This document shows positions 46,677 through 58,490 of a stretch of DNA of 64,000 bases, in pieces. The notes under the pieces are model-generated. The model was not told where the DNA came from. It made no database searches and worked only from the letters and a program-made list of their open reading frames with translations. The stretch is from positions 620,001-684,000 of the forward strand of contig JAHRHY010000003.1 in NCBI GenBank assembly GCA_019671135.1, written 5' to 3'. Both the position numbers and the translations under genes were made by a program. The DNA is from Linnemannia hyalina. Taxonomy: Eukaryota; Mortierellomycota; Mortierellomycetes; Mortierellales; Mortierellaceae. Each line of letters starts with the position of its first letter. The stretch's first letter is position 1.

Positions 46677-48223
46677 ATGGATATCTACAACAGCGGCGGG
46701 CCTGAAGTGTCCATCAGATCCCTCAAGAAGGACAGCATGAAGTTCGTTCTCACAAACACCGACCTGAGGTACCGCATGCAGGACTTTGAGGCAGATGCTG
46801 CATTGTCACACATACTTCATTCGCCATGACAGGAGGCTAAGTGCTTCGTTATGTGGTTTGGAGTTTTTTGACCAAGGTTATCTGAACCCACGAGCGCTGA
46901 CAACCATTTTGTCGTTGCCTTTGTTCGCTCTGCTACTTCTATAACAGTGTCGCCAACGCTCTCAGACGTGTCATGATTGCCGAAGTGCCCACCATGGGTA
47001 AGTCGAAGGACAAGCACCAAAATATGTGCTGCGACATTACAAGTCTGTGCCACCAATACCCCTGAAGATCAGTGTACTTACTTATCCTTTTTACTTCTCT
47101 TTACAACTCTTGATAGCGATCGACATGGTGGAGATTGAAACAAACTCGACAGTGTTGACGGACGAGTTCATTGCACATCGTTTGGGAATGATCCCATTGA
47201 CCAGCTTCGACGTTGACAGGATCCAATACACACGCGTATGTGCGCTTCGTGGAGCTCTGGAAGCCGTGCGGGATATGATTACCAAGACCAGGATTGCTAA
47301 AGGATCTATCTCTGATCTCTGTTTTTTCGAATATTGCTTATTTTCACTATCTGGGAATAGGATTGCACATGCACCCTGTACTGCCCGAACTGCTCCGTGG
47401 AGCTCACTCTCCACGTCAAGGTCAACGTGGACTACGACGACATGAACGACCCCACGATCGACAAAACCAGACAGGTCACCGCCTTAGATCTCATCAGCAG
47501 CGATGAAAGCGTGAAGCCCGTCTCTGATGGTAAGCGTCAGGATCAATTGTTTCTGCCCGTTTGATACTCAGGAGGATCATTCGTGCATGGATATGTCGAC
47601 AGGACACAGAGCTGTGAACCTTGAACCTTCGACTGACCCCCAAAAACGATCACATCTCACCTTTACTGTTGTGCTTAGACAAAGCTCACCCTATCTTGAT
47701 TGTGAAGATGAGACCCGGTCAGGAGTTGAAATTGAAGTGTATCGCTAAGAAGGGAGTCGCCAAGGAGCACGCAAAGTGGAGCCCAGTGTACGGTATATCG
47801 TTCGAGTATGACCCTTACAACAGACTGAGACACTCACACTACTGGATCGAGGAAGACGAGAAGCTGGAGTGGGGTGTCTCTGCCAACGCTGCAGAGGAGA
47901 CACCAGTGGATCCCAATGAGCCCTTTGACTACAACGCCAAGCCTGACAAATACTACATCGAAGTCGAGGTAAGCATCTTTCCGGTGCATGTTGCCTTTTT
48001 TCTTTGCCTGATGTGTGTTTGTGAGTGGTTTCTTTCATGGCCAGGATGAAATTTTGACTCACAAGGTATTCTGATTTTCGACCAACTTCATTAGACTTCG
48101 GGATGTATGAAGCCAGAAGAGGTTGCGCTTCGCGCAATGACGATCATGCAGGACAAACTTGGAGGCTTGCAGATCAAGCTGGACGACGAGTTCAAGGAGG
48201 ACACCCAGCGTTGGGGATATTAA
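46677..48223 (+). CDS. RPB3: RNA polymerase II subunit RPB3
   Basis: Predicted 282-aa alpha-like subunit that pairs with Rpb11 to start Pol II assembly. Exons: 46677-46768, 46948-46997, 47117-47235, 47361-47529, 47679-47968, 48095-48223; all phases fit. Conserved: [42 protein letters not shown], then a zinc-binding cluster [11 protein letters not shown] (four Cys), and [21 protein letters not shown]. The C-terminus ends soon after QRWGY, without the longer Asn/Gly tail of yeast Rpb3 (318 aa). A second exon of only 50 nt was set by the conserved ALRRV motif. AATAAA near 48296. Confidence 0.96.
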
Positions 48224-48582
48224 AAGAAGCTGCTTGCAATGAACCAGCTTTTCCTCCCTTCTTTATTCTTGCGTAGTTGCAGCCTTGCTCTCAAATAAAA
48301 AATGTACATTATCAAGCCCACACTCTTCTTGTCAGACGTGTCCCGTATCTTATGTAGCATTCTTTATACCTTCGTTCCTTTTTTTTTTATGAAAAGGCTG
48401 TTCGTGGATGTACGTTAAACGCGCCACTGATACGTTCTATCCACAATGTCTTCAATAACAAGGACGATTGCGGGCTATCATTATAAAAGCGAGCTACTTC
48501 GCTACCACAACCACCACTACATCAACCACCACGATTCACCCACGGCTCCAATAACACGCTCTTCGACATTCAAGCAGTCAAA

Positions 48583-49222
48583 ATGCCATATCATGAGTAC
48601 TACCACTTTGTTACCACCATCCCCAGACTATCCAACTTGAACTATTCCCAGTTCGTAGAGTCAGTCAATCGCGCCATGAACGCCAGCCAGGCACCTCAGT
48701 CATCTTGCTTTGGTTCTGATGGGTTAACTAACGAGGGGTTCCGCAGGATCAACGGACCCATTTCTTCGACCCATGCCGACGTTCGTGATGCTACTGAGAG
48801 ACTGCACCTGGACCTCTATGCAGAGTGGCATGTTCCCTATTATTGTTCTCGGGCCCTTTCTCATTCTCTTCTTCAGTGCCTCCAGCGCCGTACGTGATCG
48901 AATGTCGATCTCGTTCCGAATCGCCAGTGTGCGCCCTCAGTGTCCTCGACTCAAACCTTCATTCGGATCGGCTTCGGCGGCGACAACTAGCTCGACATAT
49001 TACACCGCCAACCATTCCCTCGAACTTAGCTCTCCTCGTGAATACCCTCGCGACTCTTTCGAGTTGCTAACCGAGTTACCTCCTCCCTCTGTTCGGCAGG
49101 GTATTCACTTGATCCTTGGCGCCACCCTGATCGCCAGTACTAGGCAGACTTCTTTAGCTGAAGAAACCCTACACGCGCTTTCTAGGAGAGCAGAGGATTA
49201 TTATTATCTAGTCTTAGGTTAA
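48583..49222 (+). other. Two overlapping ORFs, possibly one broken small gene
   Basis: An ORF from 48583 (104 codons, ending 48897) and one from 48773 (149 codons, ending 49222) overlap in different frames. The second starts with a hydrophobic segment (FPIIVLGPFLILFFSASSAV) that could span a membrane, then Ser-rich sequence. I recognise no family. A GTACGT donor-like site follows the hydrophobic segment, so an intron there is an alternative. It may be a frameshifted gene or chance; coding potential is unproved. Confidence 0.25.
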
Positions 49223-49291
49223 ATACTAAGACGGAAAGAAGGCGGAAGAGGGTATCTTAAGGGCCACAAAGAATCGATGTGGCTGGCGAGA

Positions 49292-49300
49292 CAGCCAATC
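49292..49300 (+). promoter_or_regulatory. CCAAT-like element upstream of RPS11
   Basis: AGCCAATCA, 90 nt before the RPS11 start, flanked by ATCGATGT on both sides. A CCAAT box is common in ribosomal-protein promoters; not tested here. Confidence 0.35.
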
Positions 49301-49385
49301 AGGATCGATGTAAATTTTTGACCACGACAATAACAAAAATCCGTCTGCGGGTCGTTTGAACATCCTTTTTTGCCAACTTATCATC

Positions 49386-50783
49386 ATGTCTGAGCAGGTG
49401 CGTCTGGGATGAACAACATAACTTCATCACTAGGCGTCTTGGGGGTTGAGATCAAGGATCGACATCATACCGATGGAAAGAGAGGCACCTTTTCCCGAGA
49501 AAACAACAGGATCAGGATCAGGAAAAATAGAATCGAATCATACATCGGGAAGCGATCTTCACTTTTATTGTTGTCTCCGGGGACACGAAAAAGAGAATGT
49601 TGCTACCCAGAAAAACGGCAATGGTCCTTTTGGCCTCCGGAACCTGTGATCCAATCTGGTCCAACACCCTACCGACAATGATCCCAGCACCGAGAGGATC
49701 ATCCCAGGCTGACTTTTGTTCGAGATCGACCATCCTTGAAATCTCGAATGATCGCTACACATTCAACTTTCTCAGCCTAAAACTGCGATTCGATTCCCAG
49801 AACCCGACAAACTATTCCAACCCTTTGGCACCACTACCACTCTCCAACCCAACAAGGAGCCACAATACGTCGTGCGGGACTACACCTCATCAACATCAAC
49901 AACCCACGACACACCTACCTTACCGACTTGGTTTTTTCTAACATCTCAGGGCAGTGTGAATAATACTCCACGGCGCAAAACACCAAGGCAAACTCGACAA
50001 CCTGGAGCAATTGAACAATACCCGACTGTTGCCGTCTCCCTGGACAGCTGGCCTTGTCAATTGCTCCATCACCATGCCTTCGTCGCCCACCAGTCATCAG
50101 GACCCCCCATAACGCCCATATCAAACCTGCTCACAATTATTCGTTCCTTGTGTGCTAACGCCTTCCACCTGGTTCCTTCCCCAACGAACTGTCTTGCCTT
50201 ACCATAGATTGAAAAGGCTTTCCAGAAGCAGCAGGGTATCTTCCAAAACGCCAAGGTTGCTGGCAAGAAGTCCGTCAAGAACAACCGCTGGTACAAGGAG
50301 GTTGGTCTCGGCTTCAAGACTCCCAAGGAGGCCATCGAGGGTCACTACATTGATAAGAAGTGCCCCTTCACCGGCGATGTTTCCATCCGTGGCCGCATCC
50401 TCACCGGTGAGATCATCTCCACCAAGATGAAGCGCACCATCATCATCCGTCGCGAGTACCTTCACTTCATCTCCAAGTACAACCGTTATGAGAAGCGCCA
50501 CAAGGTACATTTTTCATTCTTTACATGACACTACAGCACTGTTTTTGCAGCGAAGAAACGCACCTGCATTGCGTTGATCGTGAGACTTACAAGGCTCCTT
50601 TTTTTTTTACTCAACCTACAACAGAACTTGGCCGCTCACTTGTCGCCTGCCTTCATTGCTGTCCAGCAGGGTGACACCGTCACCGTTGGTCAGTGCCGCC
50701 CCCTCTCCAAGACTGTCCGCTTCAACGTCCTCAAGGTCCAGAAGAAGGTCGTCAAGGGTGCCAAGAACTTTGCCAAGTTCTAA
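49386..50783 (+). CDS. RPS11: 40S ribosomal protein S11 (uS17)
   Basis: Predicted 155-aa ribosomal protein of the small subunit. Exons: 49386-49397 (MSEQ), 50208-50504, 50625-50783; sum 468 nt. The sequence [46 protein letters not shown] and the end [11 protein letters not shown] identify it. Length agrees with yeast (156). The first intron, right after four codons, is 810 nt, far longer than the second (120 nt); long first introns are common in ribosomal-protein genes and can host snoRNAs, but I saw no C/D box pair. The tiny first exon was set by the ATG next to a GTGCGT donor and by phase. AATAAA near 50824. Convergent with FTR1. Confidence 0.95.
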
Positions 50784-51215
50784 ATCATCAAAAAGTATTC
50801 CTATACTTTTTTTTGTCTCCACTAAATAAACTGTCAGCGTCTGCCAAAGTTTTTCAAGAAGCAATATCTCCTTCGTGAATATACATGTGTTTCTTTTCGT
50901 TTGTTATGGTTGAATGCACCTGTTGCTGGGGATAGAAATTCGTTGTGGGCAGAGGATGCCTATGTACTTGCTCTGAAGCAAAACTCTTGAGTGCACTCTC
51001 AATGACCACGCGATCTTGACAGTAAACCCTCAGACACGCCATGTGGAGAGACATTGTTGGCTTCAATTAGACGAAATAGGTTTTATTTTGTAAGGGAAGT
51101 AGAAAAATGCACTGTGAGTAATAGATAGAGTAACGTACTAAATAAATGGCTTCCTATACTAGGAAGCGGTTACTTTAGACGGAGGGGTTTATACAAAGAA
51201 AAATCAGCCAAGCAC
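50784..51215. other. Convergent spacer, RPS11 / FTR1
   Basis: AT-rich 3' flanks with an AATAAA near 50824 (plus). No gene. Confidence 0.6.
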
Positions 51216-53390
51216 TTAGAGATGCTTGAGGTTGGCAGGCTCGTCCTCATTGATGGCATCGCCATGGGCGCGAGTCGCCTCGGTAGCGGCAGGGGCGGGG
51301 ATAACCTTCTGGTCCTCGAGCTCAAGAGATTGCTTCTCTCCGCTGGTGGCGTTGGAGAGGTTGTGGGAGGCATTGAGGGCGTTGGCCTTCGCGATGCGTC
51401 TGCGCTTCAATTTCATGAAGACCAGGATGGCGATAACAATCAACCAGTAGGCGATGTAGCAGACCACCGAGCCGATTGTTCCGATGTTGGACCAGCCCTA
51501 TTAAGACGTGATGACAATCAGTGATGAGTTAAACGGTTTCAAATACTGATGATCAAGCACTCACAGCAATTAGCATCATCAAAATTATCAACTTACGAAG
51601 AGGGCGTTGAACAATTGCCAGCCTCCTTGATCGTTGTTGTTGGGGTCGCAGCAGCTGAGGGCCCAGATATTGTAGCGAGGATCGTAGGTGCCACCGTCAT
51701 CGGACTGGGCATTGGTGAGCTTGCCCCAGACATAGGACTCAAAGGCAGCAACAGCCCTGGCAACCAAACCAGCAGCGAGCAAGAGCAAAAGGCAGGTCGA
51801 GGCGGTAAAGAATCGATGCAAGTTCATTCCGTTACCTCCACGGTAAATGATGTAACCGACAAGGAATCCAGAGAGTAGACCGATGACGACAGCCAGAGGG
51901 ATCGACTTGGACTCGGTTGTGAATGTCACCTATGGGAAAGGAGAAGATGCAGGCCGAAAGGGAAGGGGAGAGAAGTTGGGGTTAGGCAATGCACGATAGG
52001 TGTACCATCTCGGAAAAAGGAAACGTTGCTCGTCGGAGATGAAAGCGACATGCAGCTATATGTCATAGTCTCCCAACAACCACACCCGAAAGAAAGATAC
52101 TTACTCCTCCGATGAAGACAATGGCTTCGAGACCCTCACGAAGGACGGTAATCAAAGGGAGAATAAACATGGCATAGCGACGGGAAGTGTTACCGAGGCC
52201 CTTCTCATTCTCGTGGTCCATGGCCTTGGAGAGCTTGACCTTCCACTTCTCTTGCATCTGGGTAGTACGGAGCATGGCCAAACCCATAACCGTGATCATG
52301 GCCACGGCAACGAGGGAAAACACTCCAACCCAGATGCCCTCACTGTTAAGCCACAAGTTGTTACCATACTTGTTCCTATCAGATCAAACAAAGCGCGTGA
52401 ATATAAACAAAAAAGTAAACGTTGTTTGTTAGTTTACCCAGATATGTAAGAAGTGGAGGTGGATAGTCCAAAAAAAAAGCGAGATGAGTAGATGGAAAAG
52501 ATGCAGGCGGACACATATAGTCAACCAGGTCCGAGATCAGATGCAGGGGAGGAGGTTTTGCTGGTTGTTTTTGTTGTTGTTTCTGTTATTCGTTTTTTTC
52601 TTTTTGGCGCAGGGATAGGAAGAGGACCGAGCAGCAGCCTGTGATTGGAGCATGCTGATGGTCCAAGGAGAAAAGTAGGGGGGTAGAAAAAGGCGACAAG
52701 AAAAAGAGCGATGGCAAAAGAGGAAAGCGAGAGCCGAGTCCACTAAGCCGAGGAGCATGCACACCATCTCTCCCTAACTTTGCTTCTTCTTTCAACCGCT
52801 GTCCATGTTGCCACATATGGCCATGTATCTCCGCCCATGTTTTCTCGTTTTTCTTGCACCTTACTCGGATGGACCTGGCGGGATGTAAAATACAACGCCG
52901 AAAGGGCCAAAAAGGGAGGAAGGGACGAAGGGGAAGGAGAAAATGGAAAGATGAACGGAGAGAAGCGGAAAAGGAGACTCACCAGACGACAATGAATGCT
53001 GCTCCTATAGCTATGGAGATTAGCAATCCCAGGAGTGTTCCTGCCCAGACCTATTTGAAAATTTTCGAGGAATTCATGCCAAATAGTCAGCAATTGAGAA
53101 TAAAAAAAGCATCGAGTACGATACGTGTATAAAGGATGTGAAGTGCCATTGCTGAAGTGTTAAACGAGTCCTTGGCACTTTGGAATGCTATTCCCTATGC
53201 ATTCTCGACCACCCTTGCAGTTCTAGCGGCTAATCATCGTTTTTACCTGGCGGGAGAGGCGCTTTCGCATTTGGTCATCACCGACGAGAACTTGACTCAA
53301 AAACGAGAGCAAAACCGACACAATGACGGCAGCTTCCGTAGTTTCACGGAAAATGACGAAATAGATGGGGACCGAGAAAATCGAACCCAT
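51216..53390 (-). CDS. FTR1: High-affinity iron permease FTR1
   Basis: Predicted 365-aa plasma-membrane iron permease that works with a multicopper ferroxidase. Exons (minus): 53390-53247, 53050-52983, 52375-52105, 51929-51597, 51497-51216; phases 0, 2, 0, 0. The iron-binding motifs are FRETTEA at 14-20 (RETTE in place of the usual REGLE) and LREGLEA at about 149-155. About seven membrane segments follow the family pattern, including VTFTTESKSIPLAVVIGLLSG and a C-terminal helix. After the last helix the tail is hydrophilic with a basic run (KLKRRRIAKAN), probably cytosolic, and carries Lys and Ser that could mediate down-regulation. Intron 2 (52376-52982) is 607 nt, the longest here. The usual divergent partner FET3 is not in the window. 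Confidence 0.93.
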
Positions 53391-54681
53391 AGCGACGTTA
53401 ATGCAAGAGAAATGGGGACTTTAAGTGGATGAGAAGAAATGGAATGAGTTTTTTTTCACGGATGGAAGAGAAAAAAAATCAACACAACAGCACCGTTGTT
53501 GTAGCAAATGAATAGGGAAGGGTGTGGAGGGAGGAAAGGACCGGATGTGAGCCACAGGCGGAAGGAAGGAAAGAGAGGCAATGGTTGGGTGAAGAAGAAG
53601 AGAAAAAAAAGAGAAAACGAGAGGAGAGAGTCGCGAGAGTTTTAAATGGTTATCAGATGGAATGGAGCACCCCGGGTCAATCTGATAAAAAAAACAATCC
53701 ATCAGTGTTGTCAAGCCCGACCAACCAACGGCAGACCTCTGGGCTTATGGATCGGGTGTGATTGGTAAGGGCGAGTCAGTTCACAGGGGTGTTTACTCGC
53801 GGTGGTTCGTTGTCCGTCTGAAGTTAAGAGAGCGGCATTTTTTTTTCTCTCCTTATCCCTTTTCCCCTGTCCTTTTTCGCTCACACGCAGTTCTCCTGGC
53901 CTGGTCTGCTCTGCGACAGAGAGGAGTCATACACCCTCTCTCTTTGTTTGTGTCTTTGTTTTTTTTCTTTTCTGCATCTCAAATGAGCTCTGAGTGTCAA
54001 AACAAAAACCAAAAACACAAAAGATGAGCCTAGTGGGCGGGTACATGTCCCATGTATTCACCATTTGTGTCCGTCTCTCTTTCTCAAACTGAGATTCTAT
54101 CCAAAAAGGGCCTCCTTCTTCACACTGAGAAAATGGCAACGACCAAAATGCGCCTAAATAGTACAACTCTTCCCTCGTTTTGTCCTCCTGGACACATCCA
54201 TGTTTTCTCCGCTTACTGCATACACAAAGAGAAACAACACTCACGCAATTTTCCCTTTAGTTTTCATTCCTTCCCTCCTACCTTTCTTTTTCTTTTTCTT
54301 TTCAATGTCATTCGTTGGTGCAGATCGACCGTTCTGGGCCATTAGGGGTGACATCTTTACTCCTTCCTCTTCCATTAGCATTTTACACACATCGGCGGTG
54401 GTTTTTATAGATGACTTGTTTTTTTAATGCGACTAGTAATAAGAATGAGCTACATGCGTAACTGTGGGTATAAGGGGAACCCTAATGTAAAAGATGAGAT
54501 GGTAGCGGCAACGAAAAAGAGTTGGACCAGCCAAGACTCTACAGTACAATTGCATCTCCCCTTCTCGCTTTTTAGTCTCCGTTTCTGTGCATGCACGATC
54601 GACAGGAACAAAAGGCCCAGGCTGTCGTTGTGATGATAAGAGATCCTGAGTTTGTTGTTGTTGTTGATTGATCCTTGTTGT
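53391..54681. other. 1.3-kb upstream region of FTR1 / 3' flank of the DPBB gene
   Basis: No gene recognised. Contains the FTR1 promoter (right side of the gene) and T-rich and GA-rich tracts. No clear iron-regulatory GATA motif was worked out. Confidence 0.5.
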
Positions 54682-55374
54682 TTAGACATAGTTCCAGGTG
54701 ATGTTAAGGATACCGATGGCGAGGTGGTCAAGCTTCTTGAAGGCATAGGGGGAGAGGTCAAGGGAGCCCCAGGCACACTGGTCGCCAGGGCACTTGTCAA
54801 CAACACGGGCGACGACAGAGCGCTCGGGGTGGTCGGCGTTGACGATGCGGACGCGCCGGTTGCAGACGGGGTTTCCCCAGGACTGAATGCCCATCTGATG
54901 GGAGTTCAGTGCCACGATGGGCTCCTTGTATCCGTTCCATTTGTAGCTGCATGCGCCATAGCTGTCAGTGAACTATTTTTCGGGTAAATAAAAAGGGACA
55001 TGATAGAAGAAGGAAAAAAAGACGCAAAGAGTGTATGTATTAGATTATGCTTGTCCAAAAACGATCTGATAACGTTAAAGTAAGGCGAGGTTTTGCCAGG
55101 GCCTGTCGGTCATTCGAAAAAAATCTTTTTTACTTACCCAGGTGGCTTTGCCTCGGTGTGTGATAGAGGTCGAGTAGGGATCGTTGGAATTGAGAGTCAC
55201 AAGAGGGTCCTCGTCGATATTGCCAATAAGCTCAACAGGGACGGTCTCGTTGGCTGGCGACGAAGGGATGGCGACCGTGGAATTGTCGGCAGTGGGGGCG
55301 ACCACAGGAGCTGCACCAACCAAGGAGGCAGTAACAGTGGCGGCGAAAAGAATGAAGGAAGAGATCTTGACCAT
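54682..55374 (-). CDS. Small secreted RlpA-like double-psi beta-barrel protein
   Basis: Predicted 175-aa secreted protein. Exons (minus): 55374-55138 and 54972-54682, phase 0. Signal peptide MVKISSFILFAATVTASLVGA with a cleavage site near residue 21-23, then a Ser/Pro/Thr-rich linker. The C-terminal half begins GKATWFTDSYGACSYKWNG and carries IVALNSHQMGIQSWGNPVC, RVRIVN and ARVVDKCPGDQC, DLSPYAFKKLDHLAIGILNITW, the DPBB pattern of RlpA/barwin/expansin-related proteins. Four Cys could form two disulfides. The start at 55374 places the signal peptide first; an upstream Met at 55434 gives no better signal. TATAAAA lies about 115 nt upstream. Fungal members have been linked to wall remodelling and plant interaction, but the role here is open. 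No cellulose-binding module. Confidence 0.88.
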
Positions 55375-55485
55375 TGTGGATAGAGTTGAATGTGTGAAGA
55401 AAAGAAGGTGTTTAGAATGGAATGGGAGAAGCAAGTTATAGTTGTTTGCTGGTAAGGGTTTGTTTTTGTGTGGCTATCCCCTACC

Positions 55486-55492
55486 TTTTATA
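55486..55492 (-). promoter_or_regulatory. TATA-like element of the DPBB gene
   Basis: TATAAAA on the minus strand about 115 nt upstream of the start codon at 55374. Confidence 0.5.
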
Positions 55493-56931
55493 AAAAAAGC
55501 GTACCTCATTACCGATGCTTGTGAGTGCAACCCGAGTTTTAGTCAAAGACATACAAAGTCGTACTCAGGCCCCAAGAAGAAACCGGAAGTTTCTCAATAG
55601 AATGTTTGTTGTACCTAGCTCGCTCGCTCAACCCTCAACAAACATCAACGACTTGCGCAGGAAACTAAACTCAGGTTTCTGGTCGTTCCCAAACATCAAG
55701 GGATCTCATCTGAAAGACAAGATCGGTCAGGGACCCGTCATCTTGGAAGGAGTCTACAGGGCTCTGATGAAATAAAGTTTCACAGATATCAATAACGTGG
55801 TTCATATGTCTGCTACGGCAGTTACCCTGGCCCACAAATCCGTCGGACTCGACAATGGTGGAAGGCTGAGAAGAAACCTGCGCTACCAAAGTGCGAGGCA
55901 GTCAAAAGAAAAAACGGGGCAGGCTGGTGGCACAAACTTCAACAGAGGAGATTCTAACAAAGGGGCTGATTTGCTGGGATCCAGAAGAAAAACTGGCGCC
56001 TGCAAAGAAGGTAATGGGGGATACGTACATTAAAGACGATGAGGGGAAATAGTGTTTACGTACATGACACATGGATCATACACCAGCAGAGTTGGTTTTA
56101 ATGTGCGACAACATACAACAACAACAATAGAGTCGCCTAGGAACAATGTTGTTCATTCTAGTCAATTCATGCCATCTATGCTTTGAAAACGATCAGATAA
56201 AGAAAAAAATAATGTTGGTGGCGTTTTACCCGAGGAGCTTGCTTGATAACTCATATTTCTCGTAGCCCACAGATAGGCTCTCTCTTTTTCTTTCGCTTTC
56301 ATTTCTTTACTTCCTTCAGTCATGTCGGTCCAGCTCGTGAATATGGCGCACGCTTTACTATATCTCGATCATTAATAATAACCTCACAGGGACGAAATGG
56401 TTTTTGAGCGCTTTTCATAGGCAAAACGCAATTAGAATAACACCAGTTTTATTAAGCGAATAAATTGATTTGTTATTCAATCGAGCAAACTATGCACTCA
56501 CGTGATATCTCTTTCCCCATCAGAAAAAAAGTGCTCGAGTTGCATGCTACATATCATTGTCACTATCATCGTCGCTATCGTTGTCGATGCCGCTATACAC
56601 ACTGTAATCGCCAGTACGGTACTCATCGCCTCTATCTCCAATATCAGCCTCTTTACTAAGTCCAACACCAACCTCTGCTTCAAGTCCATTAAGAAGCCCT
56701 CTACAAAATCAACGCAGCTTTGGAGAGGTGCAAGTTCATGTACAGCTGATACTGTGGTGGTACGATGGCGCACAAGGGCCTCCTCGTTGCTGTCGTTGTC
56801 GTCGCTGGTTACGACGGTAGTGCTGTGGCAGTGGTAGTGGTAGCGGTTGTTGCTCGCTGCTGAGTGCGGCCTGTTCGAAAATTCTGGCCCCATCGTTGAT
56901 TGCGCCTTGGCCATAACCCGCTCAAGGGCTT
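55493..56931. other. Unassigned 1.4-kb region beside the transposase remnant
   Basis: Short ORFs on both strands (for example 55515-55775 plus) and low-complexity stretches with CAT/ATC repeats on the plus strand (about 56565-56800). Codon use looks irregular. It may be further transposon debris, but no motif proves it. Confidence 0.4.
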
Positions 56932-58490
56932 TCACCATTTACTGACCTTCTGACCTTTCGCTGATCCACCGCTCGCTGTAACTCTCATCGCTTTGATACC
57001 ATCAGCACTCAGAGGGTCGCGTCCTCTTGCTAGGCTTTGCAGGTATCCGACGCTTGCTTCAAAGTCTGCTTCTGCTATAGCGGAGCTTACCCTATCGTCC
57101 GTATTAGACCGAGCTTGAAGAGGGGTCGACACAAACTCGGCTATTTCGTCCACGTCTTCCACTGCAGGGTCAGCTGACAACGCCTCGTTTGCTATGTCAT
57201 GTGCATCCATCATTCCATCTTGGCGAAGCTTCCAGTGTCATTGGTCGTTGTTGTACTCCATCTTCTCGGTGATCAAGTTCTCAAAATAGGCTCTCATCCT
57301 CTGGAGCAAAATGTCGCGATGCTGGTATCTGATATGTTCTAAGTGTTCCTCTGCTGGTTTTCGACGCCGCCGCAATTGTTCGGACTTCTGGGCAGAAAGG
57401 ACATGGGTTTTGATAAAGCAATTCCGAACTGTCGAGGGTTTGAGTTGATACCATGTTTAGGAGTAAAAGACCAGGCTTGTCCATTAGTGATGATATGGGA
57501 CATGTTGGCGGTACGGACTAGGCCGGTTGAACCGCACACCATGTTTAACATGTCCCATTTGAAGACAATGATGGTGCCGGCTTCGAGCGGCTGCAAAACA
57601 GAGGTCGAGTTCACGGGTAGTCGTCGGATATGGAAAAAAATTCCAGGAGACGTTGTTGTCTGTATCACGCATGTCGATATTATTGCGCGCCGGGGAAGAA
57701 TAGAGGGGAAGAAGGGTGGGTTTCTTGAGTTGGTCGTCGAAGGATTTCAGCCATCTAGGAATAGATCGCGGGTCTTCCACCCTTTGGAGGCTTTCCATAT
57801 GTTCATACTTGTAAGGGATTCGACCTCAACTCCTTTGGCGATAAGCTTGCCCAATCAGAATGAATGAATATATTAGAATCTATAAAACAAAGTGAACAAA
57901 GAAGATAAAGGACTGGGGGAAACCGATAATATTACCAATGACCAGAGGTCTCAGAGAATCTCAGGCATCGCCGTCTGCCAAGGCAAGTGATGTCCCAGAG
58001 GCATTGACGCAGAGACTCCCGACAACTCTTGTTGGCCTTGGCGCCACCTTTATCTCCAACCACGGTGTACGACATCGAGTTCAGCTTCTTCAGATACATT
58101 CCAGTCTTGTCGAAGTTATAAATGTCGTCGGCGTCGTAGTTCCCGCAAAGCTCGCGGATCTCGGCCATCTTGGGTTCAATCGCCTCCAAGTCCACAGATT
58201 CTGCCTCTCCATAAAGTCGGCATTGCTTGATCTGGTATCGTTTCTTGAAGCTGCAAAACCACCACACTGAAGAGGATGGGACAGCGCCCCCTTCTGAGTC
58301 GGTACTCTCGTAACTGTCGACGAGAATCTTGTAGGTGACCTGAGCGGCGTTCTGCACCGCCTTGCCATGGACAGGGAGTTGAAGCGACCGTTGCTCCTCC
58401 AGCCACCGGATAACGACTTCCCCCACATCCTGTTTTTGCGTTGACGAGGTATTTGGCGCTCATAGTGAGCTGTGAGGCCATCTGTCATAT
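56932..58490 (-). pseudogene. Tigger/pogo-like (CENP-B type) DDE transposase remnant
   Basis: Pieces of a pogo-family transposase in correct order on the minus strand. From 58426: DVGEVVIRWLEEQRSLQLPVHGKAVQNAA (CENP-B-type helix-turn-helix), then DIYNFDKTGMYLKKLNS, which carries the first catalytic Asp in a NxDxTG-type motif (normally NADETG). Near 57990 the frame changes and continues as SLCVNASGTSLALADGDA then a stop. A further frame shift lies in SFDDQLKKPTLLPLYSSP, where the family has the ILLLVDNA-type catalytic motif. The family segment LPVNSTSVLQPLEAGTI is at about 57620-57560. A tail reading HDIANEALSADPAVEDVDE ends near 56932. Two or more frameshifts and stops make it inactive. Terminal inverted repeats were not located. 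Confidence 0.8.
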
